A stretch of DNA of 64,000 nucleotides from Pseudomonas sp. MM211 (lineage in GTDB: Bacteria; Pseudomonadota; Gammaproteobacteria; Pseudomonadales; Pseudomonadaceae), in NCBI RefSeq assembly GCF_020386635.1, contig NZ_CP081942.1, forward strand, positions 3,410,001 through 3,474,000, given 5' to 3'. Shown here piece after piece: positions 18,059 to 25,694 of the stretch. Positions within the stretch are counted from its first letter, which is position 1, and every line of letters starts with the position of its first letter. The notes beneath the pieces were generated by a model that made no database searches, was not told the DNA's origin, and saw only the letters and a program-made list of their open reading frames with translations. The position numbers were made by a program, and so were the translations under genes.

Positions 18059-18163
18059 GGGTCTCTCATCACTGGCGCAGATGGCAGGCAATGCCTGTTT
18101 GATTTCTGAGCGCCCCAGGGTGATGAGGTAGCCTGGATGAGACCGTATTCTTATAGCTTTGCG

Positions 18164-18196
18164 CTGTAAAAGTCTTTTTGGTTCTAAGCTAATTAT
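18164..18196 (-). promoter_or_regulatory. 33-bp conserved element, copy 2 (putative operator of sulfur genes)
   Basis: This copy is identical to the element at 2589-2621 except for two positions. It lies about 105 bp upstream of the acyl-CoA-dehydrogenase-like gene, in the same relative orientation as copy 1 has to the SsuA-like unit. A TATAAG that could act as a -10 lies on the minus strand just downstream. The 451-bp gap (18059-18509) otherwise holds only a REP-like palindrome region. Confidence 0.6.
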
Positions 18197-18370
18197 CAGC
18201 TTTTCTGAATTAATAGTTTTGCTGTTATGCGTTTATAGAATTTTGTAAGCGCTCGAGATGGCTGCCGAATTGTTGACGGGCGCCAGTCGTGGTCTTCCCG
18301 GTCGCTTTCAGGTCATGCCGTTTTCAAAGGATGAGGGAACGCTTCGGCCAATCATTGGCTGCGCCTACGG

Positions 18371-18403
18371 CTCCTGGGTATCGCTGCGCTCAACCCAGGC
18401 TAC
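18371..18403. repeat. REP-like palindromic repeat, copy A
   Basis: The segment CTCCTGGGTATCGCTGCG continuing to CCAGGCTAC can fold on itself (CCTGGGT/ACCCAGG). Related copies occur at 46633-46667 (inverted) and 53097-53129. A second partial palindrome with CCCGTAGCCCGGG follows near 18440. No coding function is seen. Confidence 0.55.
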
Positions 18404-18509
18404 GGGAATGGGGGGAATACGGGCTCGGCTCAACGCCCGTAGCCCGGGTCTAGCGAAACGACACTTGGGGCGATAAGGGCCCGGGAATGGCGTCGCTACC
18501 AACTCGGCG

Positions 18510-19403
18510 CTATTGCGACCGCAAGCGCTCTGCAGCCACATCGCTGAACAGGTTCACGGCGTCCTGCAGGTTGCCCAGGTACTGCGGGTGCAGCAGCCAG
18601 AGATCGATCATCGGCTTGAAGTCGCTGACGTTGATCACGTCCAGTTGCTCGCGGTGCCCGCTGCGCTCGAGCAGGGGCGCGGGTACCAGGCCGAAACCCA
18701 TGCCGCTGGCGACCAGGCCCAATTGCAGTTCGGTGCCGAAGGTTTCCAGGTTGATCTGCAACGACAGGCCCTGTTCGGACAGCGCGCGTTGCAGGCCTGC
18801 GCGGAAACCACAGCCGTCGGGGTTGAGCACCCAGCCCTGCTGGTAGCAGTCCTTGAGCTTGCAGCTGCGCTTGCGCATCGCGCCCTTGGCGGCCACCACC
18901 AGCAGCGGCATGCGGCCGATGGAGCGGCTGGCGATGCCTTCGGGGAAGATCTTGCCCGCCGGGAAGAGCACTGCGGCGGCATCCAGCTCACCGTTTTCCA
19001 TGCGCGCGATCAGGCTGCTGCCCCAGCCGTTGATGACCTGGGTCTTGAGTTCCGGGAAGGTTTCGCGAATCTGCTGCAGGGCGTCGAGCAGCACCACGTC
19101 GCTGATGGTCTGCGGTACGCCCAGGCGCAGTGCACCGCTGGGCGAGCCATCGCTGGCGACCAGTTCACGCAGCGAGTCGATCTCACGCAGGATCGCCTTG
19201 CACTGGTCGTACACGCGCAGGCCCATGGGCGTTGGCTTGAGTGGCTTGGTATTACGGTCGAGCAGATTGGCGCCCAGGTCTTCTTCGAAATTCTGCACGC
19301 GGCGGGTGATCGCCGGCTGCGTCAGTTGCAGCGCATCAGCAGCCTGCTTGGTCGATTGACAGCGGATGACGGCGACGAATGCATCCATGTCATCGATCTT
19401 CAT
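18510..19403 (-). CDS. LysR family transcriptional regulator
   Basis: This 297-residue protein has an N-terminal winged helix (MDAFVAVIRCQSTKQAADAL, LTQPAITRRVQNFEEDLG, LLDR) and a LysR substrate domain containing GALRLGVPQTISDVVLLDAL. It ends shortly before the sulfur-cluster promoter region, pointing towards the acyl-CoA-dehydrogenase operon. It is a natural candidate to bind the paired 33-bp elements. The effector is unknown; sulfur-status signals are usual for such locus regulators. The start ATG at 19403 is the first that yields the complete helix-turn-helix. Confidence 0.9.
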   Translation of the reverse strand: MKIDDMDAFVAVIRCQSTKQAADALQLTQPAITRRVQNFEEDLGANLLDRNTKPLKPTPMGLRVYDQCKAILREIDSLRELVASDGSPSGALRLGVPQTISDVVLLDALQQIRETFPELKTQVINGWGSSLIARMENGELDAAAVLFPAGKIFPEGIASRSIGRMPLLVVAAKGAMRKRSCKLKDCYQQGWVLNPDGCGFRAGLQRALSEQGLSLQINLETFGTELQLGLVASGMGFGLVPAPLLERSGHREQLDVINVSDFKPMIDLWLLHPQYLGNLQDAVNLFSDVAAERLRSQ

Positions 19404-19729
19404 CTCAGGTACTCACATATTAAGGGCAGGAAAAATGCCTCGATAGAATAATCGGCTTTTCAGGAACCGGTCACATGATTTCGTCCGGCACTGGCCGGTG
19501 ACGTGGCGAACCTCGGTGTTCTCATACGGTTTTTCCTGCCGCTAGCAGGGTGAAAGCATCGAGATAGAGGCGTTTGCTCAAGAGCGTACAAATACGTGAC
19601 AGGAATGCGTGCATATTCTTTTATGGACTTAAAGGTGACTTATAAATTATTTAAGTGAATAGATTAGCGTGCTTATGATCTCGACAGACCTTTCCGGCTG
19701 CGGCCGATATTTCCTTCGAGAGCATTCCT
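19404..19729. other. 326-bp divergent intergenic region
   Basis: This gap separates the LysR gene (minus) from the rhodanese operon (plus). It becomes AT-rich near 19615-19675, where a plus-strand promoter is likely. No RNA gene, hairpin terminator or copy of the 33-bp element was found. Confidence 0.5.
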
Positions 19730-20989
19730 ATGAACCGACCCTTTATCCGCACGATTCTCGCCAGCAGCCTCGTGGCTGCTATAGCTGTTCCCGGCCTTAC
19801 CCTGGCGCAGACGTCGGCAGGCATCATCCTGCCCCAGGAGCAGTTCCAGACCCTCAGCCAGCAAAAGAACGTGAAGGTTCTGGATATCCGTAGCCAGGCC
19901 GAATACGACAAAGGGCACATCGCCGGTGCTATCCACTTACCCTGGCAGTTGCTGAACGTTTCCGAGCGCGATGGCATTCGCAACGAGTACGCCAGTGACG
20001 AGGACATCGAACAGGCGCTCAGCGCTGCCGGTGTCAGCTACGACGATACGCTGCTGATCTACGGCGCCACGTCGCTGGCCGGACGCGCCTTCGTGGTGCT
20101 GGAGTACGCAGGCTTCAGCGACTTGCACGTGCTCGACGGCGGCCTTAGCCAGTGGAAGGGCAAGCTGGTGACCCAGGCCACCAAGCCCAAGCCCAGCGAG
20201 TTCAAGCTGACCCGCAAGCAGGAGAACCGGGTCGAGAAAGATTACGTGGCCAGCAGGATTGGTGACGGCAAGACGCGCATCCTCGACGCACGTGTGGCCA
20301 ACGCCACGGACGACGGTGTGATCCCCACGGCGCAGGCGCTGTCTTCCACCAGTTTCGTCGACGGCAAGACCTCCATCCTCAGACCCCGCGCTGAGCTGGT
20401 CGCCGAACTGAAGGCAAAGGGCATCACCCCCGACAACGAAATCGTCGCTTACTGCGGTAGCGGCGCGGCGGCATCCAGCTCCTATCTGTTCCTCAAGGAT
20501 CTTGGCTACAACAACATCAAGTTCTACGACAAGAGCTGGGATGAGTGGAGCCGTGATGGCAACCAGCAGACGTTGGGGCTGGACAATTTCTCGTTCGCCG
20601 GTGATGCCCTCAATAGCCCAAAATCACTGGGGCCGCGCTTTCTCAATGAAACCGAAGTGAAGGCCTTGCAGGCCGACGAGAGTGCCATCGTGGTGGACGT
20701 GCGCCCGCCAGCTGACTACCAGGTAGGGCGCATTCCCGAGTCGGTCAATGTGTTCTGGAATGACACCCTCGATGAACAACGCAGCCTGAAAGATGCCGAG
20801 GCTTTGCGCGCGCTGTTTGCCGCCCAGGGCGTGACCCCGGACAAGCACGTGGTGATCTTCGCCCGAGGCGGGTTGCAGCTGGCGCAGAGCTATACCGTCC
20901 TCAAGTTGCTCGGCTTCGAGAAGGTCGATGCGTTCGAGGGCAAGTGGGAAGGCTGGGTCAACCCGGCTTACGGCCCGAGCAAGGGTTGA
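19730..20989 (+). CDS. Exported sulfurtransferase with three rhodanese domains
   Basis: This 419-residue protein has a signal peptide (cleavage after LTLAQ) and three rhodanese-like modules at about 35-150, 165-285 and 300-415. Each contains the DxR strand (LDIRSQAEY, LDARVANAT, VDVRPPADY). Only the middle module keeps the active-site Cys (AYCGSG, Cys242). Module 1 has Gly112 and module 3 has Ala378 at that position. It therefore probably handles sulfane sulfur in the periplasm through one active site, with the outer modules structural. It ends 3 bp before the YeeE/YedE transporter gene, pointing to thiosulfate use. Confidence 0.92.
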   Translation: MNRPFIRTILASSLVAAIAVPGLTLAQTSAGIILPQEQFQTLSQQKNVKVLDIRSQAEYDKGHIAGAIHLPWQLLNVSERDGIRNEYASDEDIEQALSAAGVSYDDTLLIYGATSLAGRAFVVLEYAGFSDLHVLDGGLSQWKGKLVTQATKPKPSEFKLTRKQENRVEKDYVASRIGDGKTRILDARVANATDDGVIPTAQALSSTSFVDGKTSILRPRAELVAELKAKGITPDNEIVAYCGSGAAASSSYLFLKDLGYNNIKFYDKSWDEWSRDGNQQTLGLDNFSFAGDALNSPKSLGPRFLNETEVKALQADESAIVVDVRPPADYQVGRIPESVNVFWNDTLDEQRSLKDAEALRALFAAQGVTPDKHVVIFARGGLQLAQSYTVLKLLGFEKVDAFEGKWEGWVNPAYGPSKG

Positions 20990-20992
20990 TCG

Positions 20993-22210
20993 ATGTCGTC
21001 CAACCAAACGTTCGGTCTGCCAGCCAGGTCGAACGCCGTGGTCGATACACCGGTAGTGGCGGTGGCCGCTGCAGGCATCGCGCTCTTGGCCATCACCTGC
21101 TATTTGGCCATCGATCTGCGCCAGGGGCTTCTGGCGCTGGTCGGGGTGGCGCTCGGCTTCGTCCTCTATCAGGCCAGCTTCAGCTTTGCCGGCGGCTGGC
21201 GAGCGGCAATCACTGAGGGGCGCACAGCCAGCATTCGTGCGCAAATGCTGTCGATCGCCCTGGCGTGTGCGGTGATCATGCCGCTGCTCGACCGGGGTGA
21301 AGCGTTCGGTCAGCCATTGACCGGAGCGCTGGGCCCTCTCGGCATCTCGTTGGCGGTCGGAGCGCTGCTCTTCGGTTTCGGCATGCAGCTTGGTGGCGGG
21401 TGCGCCTCGGGAACGCTGTTTACCGTCGGTGGTGGCAGCACGCGGATGCTGGTCACTCTGGTGTTCTTCATCGTCGGCGCATTGATAGGCACGGCTCATC
21501 TGCCGTGGTGGTCGTCGCAATACAGTATTGGTGTCATCCAGCCGGCGAAGCTGATCGGCCTGTGGCCAGCAGTCGCCTTGCAGTTGCTGGCCCTGGCTGC
21601 TGTCGGCCTGCTGGCACGTGGCTGGGAAGTACGCCGGCGCCGGCAGGTCGCATCGATCTTCAGGCCTGCGCAGGAAAGCGCAGATATCCCCTGGCGCCAG
21701 CGGCTCTGGCGCGGACACTGGCCGTTGGCCTGGGCATCTCTGGCGCTGGCGGTACTGGGCGTGTGCAACCTGCTGCTCTCCGGGCAGCCCTGGTCGGTGA
21801 CCTTCGCGTTCAATCTGTGGGGGGCTAAATTGGCCACCCTGCTCGGGCTGGATGTCGGCAGTTGGGCATACTGGAGCTGGTCGATGCCGGCTCAGGCGCT
21901 GGCCGGGCCGGTGCTGGCGGAAACCACCTCGGTGACCAACTTCGGGCTGATTCTCGGTGCGTTGTTGGCTGCGGGGCTCAGCAAGCGTTTCGCACCGCTG
22001 CTGCGGGTGCCGCTGAAATCCCTGTTGGCGGCGGTGATTGGCGGTCTGCTGATGGGCTACGGTGCCAGGTTGGCGTTCGGCTGCAATGTCGGTGCGCTGT
22101 TCAGCGGCATTGCCTCTGGCAGCCTGCATGGTTGGGTATGGTTCGCACTGGCATTGCTGGGCAGCCTTGCGGGTGTCCGCGCCCGTCGCCTGTTCGGACT
22201 GGAGAGTTGA
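20993..22210 (+). CDS. YeeE/YedE family membrane protein (TsuA-type thiosulfate/sulfur transporter)
   Basis: This 405-residue protein has about ten membrane segments. It carries the two family motifs around LGGGCASGTLF (Cys137) and FGCNVGALFSGIASGS (Cys363). The first repeat has ASFSFAGGWR where family members usually have a Cys in an RFCF-like context, so one relay Cys seems to be replaced by Ser64. TsuA-type proteins move thiosulfate by transient S-H...S contacts with Cys residues. Co-transcription with an exported rhodanese supports import of thiosulfate-derived sulfur. The family is certain and the substrate is inferred. Confidence 0.9.
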   Translation: MSSNQTFGLPARSNAVVDTPVVAVAAAGIALLAITCYLAIDLRQGLLALVGVALGFVLYQASFSFAGGWRAAITEGRTASIRAQMLSIALACAVIMPLLDRGEAFGQPLTGALGPLGISLAVGALLFGFGMQLGGGCASGTLFTVGGGSTRMLVTLVFFIVGALIGTAHLPWWSSQYSIGVIQPAKLIGLWPAVALQLLALAAVGLLARGWEVRRRRQVASIFRPAQESADIPWRQRLWRGHWPLAWASLALAVLGVCNLLLSGQPWSVTFAFNLWGAKLATLLGLDVGSWAYWSWSMPAQALAGPVLAETTSVTNFGLILGALLAAGLSKRFAPLLRVPLKSLLAAVIGGLLMGYGARLAFGCNVGALFSGIASGSLHGWVWFALALLGSLAGVRARRLFGLES

Positions 22211-22438
22211 ATGGCACTCGTGAACGATAGATCCCTGGCCCGAAGTGGCTGGCTGCTGCTGAGCTTTGCAGTGGTTTTGGCGCTCGCTGTGGATCTCGGT
22301 GAATACGCCGGACAGCCTCGGCAGGCGCTGCGCACCCTGGAGCCGGTCAGTGCCGAGGATCAGGGGCAGGGCGGCAGTGTCGATGCCTTCTGCGGATTTG
22401 CGCCGTGCGGTATGCCGCTGGAATGCGACCCCTCCTGA
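22211..22438 (+). CDS. Small single-pass membrane protein with Cys-containing tail
   Basis: This 75-residue protein starts directly after the YeeE/YedE stop. Residues about 12-30 form one hydrophobic helix (GWLLLSFAVVLALAV). The remainder is polar and ends with FCGFAPCGMPLECDPS, giving three Cys at the C-terminus. The three genes look like one operon. I know no family for it. A periplasmic sulfur carrier or transporter subunit is conceivable from the Cys cluster and location, but this is speculative. Confidence 0.65.
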   Translation: MALVNDRSLARSGWLLLSFAVVLALAVDLGEYAGQPRQALRTLEPVSAEDQGQGGSVDAFCGFAPCGMPLECDPS

Positions 22439-22623
22439 TGCTTCCTCAAAACGCGCTCGGGTTGACCTGAGCGCGCTCACTCTCTGAGCGTCTTGTTCGT
22501 TGCAGCGGGATTGCCTCACCTGATTCGTACTGCGCTGTCGGCGAACCTGCTGGTTTTCAGCCATATGCTTATTCGATATCAATATTTCCAGTGACTGCGA
22601 GTATTCGCTATTTTCTCGTCACT

Positions 22624-22639
22624 ACTTGTTATGACAAGT
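22624..22639. promoter_or_regulatory. GntR/HutC-type operator palindrome
   Basis: ACTTGT-TATG-ACAAGT is a perfect 6-bp inverted repeat with a 4-bp spacer. It ends 18 bp before the ATG of the GntR-family gene, a position fitting autorepression of the whole operon. The proposed binder is the downstream gene product (inference). The rest of the 219-bp gap (22439-22657) is AT-rich with no other feature. Confidence 0.55.
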
Positions 22640-22657
22640 TGATCAAAAAGGATTCAC

Positions 22658-23407
22658 ATGTCTCAGCTCATACCGCTTTCGCCCGTTCCCCTGTACAGCC
22701 AGCTCAAGGAGTTGCTGCGCTCGCGCATTCTCGACGGCACCTATGCGCCGCACAGCCGCATGCCGTCGGAGAACGAACTGGGCCAGACCTATGGCGTCAG
22801 CCGCATCACCGTGCGCCAGGCGCTGGGGGACCTGCAGAAGGAAGGGCTGATCTTCAAGATCCACGGCAAGGGCACCTTCGTAGCCAAGCCCAAGGCGTTC
22901 CAGAACGTCAGCACGCTGCAGGGCCTGGGCGAATCGATGAAGCAGATGGGCTACGAGGTGATCAACAAGTTGCGCAGCCTGCGCCACGTTCCGGCGTCGG
23001 CATTGGTTGCCGAGCGCCTGCAGGTGGCAGAGGGCAGCACCGTCACGGAAATCCGCCGGGTGCGGCTGATCAACCGCGAGCCGATTTCCCTGGAAATCAC
23101 CTGGCTGCCCCATGCCGTGGGCGAAAAGCTGGAGAAGGCCGATCTGGTCACGCGTGACATCTTCCTGATCCTCGAAAACGACTGCGGCATCGCCCTGGGT
23201 CATGCCGATCTGGCCATCGATGCCGTGCTTGCCGACAGCGACCTGACCCAGGCGCTGGCCGTGGAGGAAGGCTCGCCGATCATGCGTATCGAGCGCCTGA
23301 CCCACACCGCCGATGGCACACCGCTGGATTTCGAACACCTCTATTACCGTGGCGATGCCTTCCAGTATCGCCTGCGCATCGACCGACAGAAGGGCGCGCA
23401 GCCATGA
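22658..23407 (+). CDS. GntR family transcriptional regulator, HutC subfamily (UTRA domain)
   Basis: This 249-residue protein has an N-terminal winged helix with PLYSQLKELLRSRILDGTY, MPSENELGQTYGVSRITVRQAL and KGTFVAKPK. A C-terminal UTRA effector domain follows (RRVRLINREPISLEITWLP, then FEHLYYRGDAFQYR). Such regulators are usually released from DNA by a pathway metabolite. The stop overlaps the flavoprotein gene by 4 bp, so regulator and pathway are one transcription unit. The palindrome at 22624 is its likely operator. Confidence 0.92.
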   Translation: MSQLIPLSPVPLYSQLKELLRSRILDGTYAPHSRMPSENELGQTYGVSRITVRQALGDLQKEGLIFKIHGKGTFVAKPKAFQNVSTLQGLGESMKQMGYEVINKLRSLRHVPASALVAERLQVAEGSTVTEIRRVRLINREPISLEITWLPHAVGEKLEKADLVTRDIFLILENDCGIALGHADLAIDAVLADSDLTQALAVEEGSPIMRIERLTHTADGTPLDFEHLYYRGDAFQYRLRIDRQKGAQP

Positions 23408-25134
23408 GCATCAACACCCTGGAACAGGAATACGACATCGTCATCATCGGCGGTGGTACCGCCGGCCCCATGGCCGCGATCAAGGCCAAGGAACGCAACA
23501 AGGCGTTGCGCGTGCTGCTGGTCGACAAGGCCAACGTCAAGCGCAGCGGAGCGATCAGCATGGGCATGGATGGCCTCAACAATGCCATCGTGCCCGGCCA
23601 CGCCACGCCCGAGCAGTACACCAAGGAAATCACCGTGGCCAATGACGGCATCGTCAATCAGGCCGCCGTGTACGCCTATGCCACCCACAGTTTCGAAACC
23701 ATCGAGCAGCTCGACCGCTGGGGCGTGAAGTTCGAGAAGGACGAAACCGGCGACTACGCGGTGAAGAAGGTGCATCACATGGGCGCCTACGTGCTGCCGA
23801 TGCCCGAAGGGCACGACATCAAGAAGGTGCTGTATCGCCAGCTCAAGCGCGCCCGGGTGGAAATAACCAATCGCCTGGTGGCCACACGCCTGCTGACCGA
23901 TGCCGACGGCGCGGTCAACGGCCTGATGGGTTTCGACTGCCGCACCGCCGATTTCCACGTGATCAAGGCCAAGGCGGTGATTCTTTGCTGCGGCGCGGCC
24001 GGACGTCTCGGGCTGCCGTCTTCCGGCTACCTGATGGGTACCTACGAGAACCCGACCAATGCCGGTGATGGCTACGCCATGGCGTATCACGCCGGTGCCG
24101 AGCTGGCCAATCTGGAGTGCTTCCAGATCAACCCGCTGATCAAGGATTACAACGGCCCGGCCTGCGCCTACGTGACCGGCCCGCTGGGGGGCTATACCGC
24201 CAACAACAAGGGCGAGCGCTTCATCGAATGCGACTACTGGAGCGGCCAGATGATGTGGGAGTTCCATCAGGAACTCGAGGGCGGCAACGGCCCGGTGTTC
24301 CTCAAACTCGATCACCTGGCCGAGGAAACCATCCAGAACATCGAGGAAATCTTGCATAGCAACGAGCGCCCCAGCCGCGGTCAGTTCCATGCCGGGCGTG
24401 GCACCGACTACCGCTCCAGCATGGTCGAGATGCACATCTCCGAGATCGGCTTCTGCAGTGGCCACAGCGCTTCCGGCGTGTGGGTCAACGAGCGGGCGGA
24501 AACCTCGGTCAAGGGCCTGTATTCGGCCGGAGACATGGCGGCGGTGCCGCACAACTACATGCTCGGCGCCTTCACCTACGGCTGGTTCGCGGGCAACAAC
24601 GCTGCCGACTTCGTCGCCGAACGCGACCACAGCCCACTGGATCAGGCGCAGATCGACGCCGAGCGGGCGCGGGTCTACGCGCCGCTGAACCGCGAGCACG
24701 GCCTGCCGCCGGCGCAGGTGGAGTACAAGCTGCGCCGCTTCGTCAACGATTACCTGCAGCCACCCAAGGTCACCAGGAAGATGGAGATCGGCCTGCAGCG
24801 TTTCGCTGCCATCGAAGCGGATCTGGGCGAGCTGAAGGCCAACAACGCCCACGAACTGATGCGCGCCATGGAAGTCAGCGTGATCCGCGACTGCGCCGAG
24901 ATGGCCGCCCGCGCCTCGCTGTTTCGCAAGGAAAGCCGCTGGGGCCTGTATCACCACCGGGTCGATCACCCGCAGCGCAATGATGCCGAATGGTTCGTGC
25001 ACTGCCACCTGAAAAAGGACGAACACGGCCAGATGGTCAGCTTCAAGAAACCGGTCGAACCTTACCTGATCGCTCTGGATGATGAAGAGCAGCAGGCCTA
25101 CAACCGCCTGCGGGTAAAGACCGAAGCGGCCTGA
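23404..25134 (+). CDS. AprA-like / fumarate reductase-type FAD flavoprotein
   Basis: This 576-residue protein has the N-terminal FAD dinucleotide fold DIVIIGGGTAGPMAAIKA, then a region like adenylylsulfate reductase alpha subunit and fumarate reductase flavoproteins (KRSGAISMGMDGLNNA, KAVILCCGAAGRLGLP, GLYSAGDMAAVPHNYMLGA). It is shorter than typical AprA (over 600 aa). It is followed at 25189 by a two-cluster ferredoxin, repeating the AprA-AprB arrangement. No sat gene or qmo genes are nearby, so classical dissimilatory sulfate reduction or sulfite oxidation is unlikely. I infer a cytoplasmic oxidoreductase acting on whatever the adjacent importer brings in. Confidence 0.88.
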   Translation: MSINTLEQEYDIVIIGGGTAGPMAAIKAKERNKALRVLLVDKANVKRSGAISMGMDGLNNAIVPGHATPEQYTKEITVANDGIVNQAAVYAYATHSFETIEQLDRWGVKFEKDETGDYAVKKVHHMGAYVLPMPEGHDIKKVLYRQLKRARVEITNRLVATRLLTDADGAVNGLMGFDCRTADFHVIKAKAVILCCGAAGRLGLPSSGYLMGTYENPTNAGDGYAMAYHAGAELANLECFQINPLIKDYNGPACAYVTGPLGGYTANNKGERFIECDYWSGQMMWEFHQELEGGNGPVFLKLDHLAEETIQNIEEILHSNERPSRGQFHAGRGTDYRSSMVEMHISEIGFCSGHSASGVWVNERAETSVKGLYSAGDMAAVPHNYMLGAFTYGWFAGNNAADFVAERDHSPLDQAQIDAERARVYAPLNREHGLPPAQVEYKLRRFVNDYLQPPKVTRKMEIGLQRFAAIEADLGELKANNAHELMRAMEVSVIRDCAEMAARASLFRKESRWGLYHHRVDHPQRNDAEWFVHCHLKKDEHGQMVSFKKPVEPYLIALDDEEQQAYNRLRVKTEAA

Positions 25135-25188
25135 CCTGACAGCGTGCAACACCATAACGAGAGCCACAGGCTCCGAGGACACCGTGAT

Positions 25189-25434
25189 ATGGCCTTCCAG
25201 CCCCAGGAAATCCTGTTTCGCAGCAATGCGCCCGTGACCATCGACGAAGACAAGTGCATCGCCCACAAGGGCTGCACCGTGTGCGTCGACGTCTGCCCGA
25301 TGGATCTGCTGGCGATCAACCCGGCGACGCAAAAGGCCTACATGGCTTTCGACGAGTGTTGGTACTGCATGCCGTGCGAGAAGGATTGCCCGACCGATGC
25401 GGTGCGCGTCGAGATTCCCTATCTGCTGCGTTGA
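25189..25434 (+). CDS. AprB-like 2x[4Fe-4S] ferredoxin
   Basis: This 81-residue protein has two full cluster motifs: Cys23, Cys29, Cys32, Cys36 (CIAHKGCTVCVDVCP) and Cys57, Cys60, Cys63, Cys67 (CWYCMPCEKDCP). The ATG at 25189 gives a normal short N-terminus; in-frame codons upstream are not needed. The first motif, with a five-residue insertion between the first and second Cys, resembles the beta subunit of adenylylsulfate reductase. It lies 54 bp after the flavoprotein gene and should pass electrons to or from its FAD. Confidence 0.9.
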   Translation: MAFQPQEILFRSNAPVTIDEDKCIAHKGCTVCVDVCPMDLLAINPATQKAYMAFDECWYCMPCEKDCPTDAVRVEIPYLLR

Positions 25435-25456
25435 ACAAAGCGCGACCTGGAGTTTT

Positions 25457-25514
25457 GTAGGCGCCCGCTTGCGGGCGATCAACGGGAAAGCATCGCCCGC
25501 AAGCGGGCTCCTAC
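25457..25514. repeat. REP palindrome pair (Pseudomonas type)
   Basis: GTAGGCGCCCGCTTGCGGGC and its inverted partner GCCCGCAAGCGGGCTCCTAC face each other across a short spacer. This is the usual REP doublet. It lies in the 260-bp gap between the ferredoxin and binding-protein genes and could act as a transcription attenuator or mRNA stabiliser within the operon. No gene is seen in the rest of the gap. Confidence 0.85.
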
Positions 25515-25694
25515 GGACTTCAACGCTCGGGACTCTGCAGCTAGCGCGAAGCTTATCCACCGAATATCCAACATAAAAAGCAACACGCCATCCGGCCAAC
25601 CACCGGACGCCTGATCAACAGACCCCTCGTTTCCCACCGGCCGACCACCCGGCGGAGACGATTCCAATACCTATTGATTCGAGGGGAGACACCC

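Noticed and set aside
20624..22582. A 652-codon minus-strand frame across the rhodanese and YeeE/YedE genes
   Set aside because: Gln/Arg-rich antisense translation with no recognisable motif; the plus-strand genes are well supported.
23344..25599. A 751-codon minus-strand frame opposite the AprA-like gene
   Set aside because: It is the antisense shadow of a gene with clear FAD and AprA/fumarate reductase motifs. The translation has low-complexity Val/Ala/His composition and no domain.
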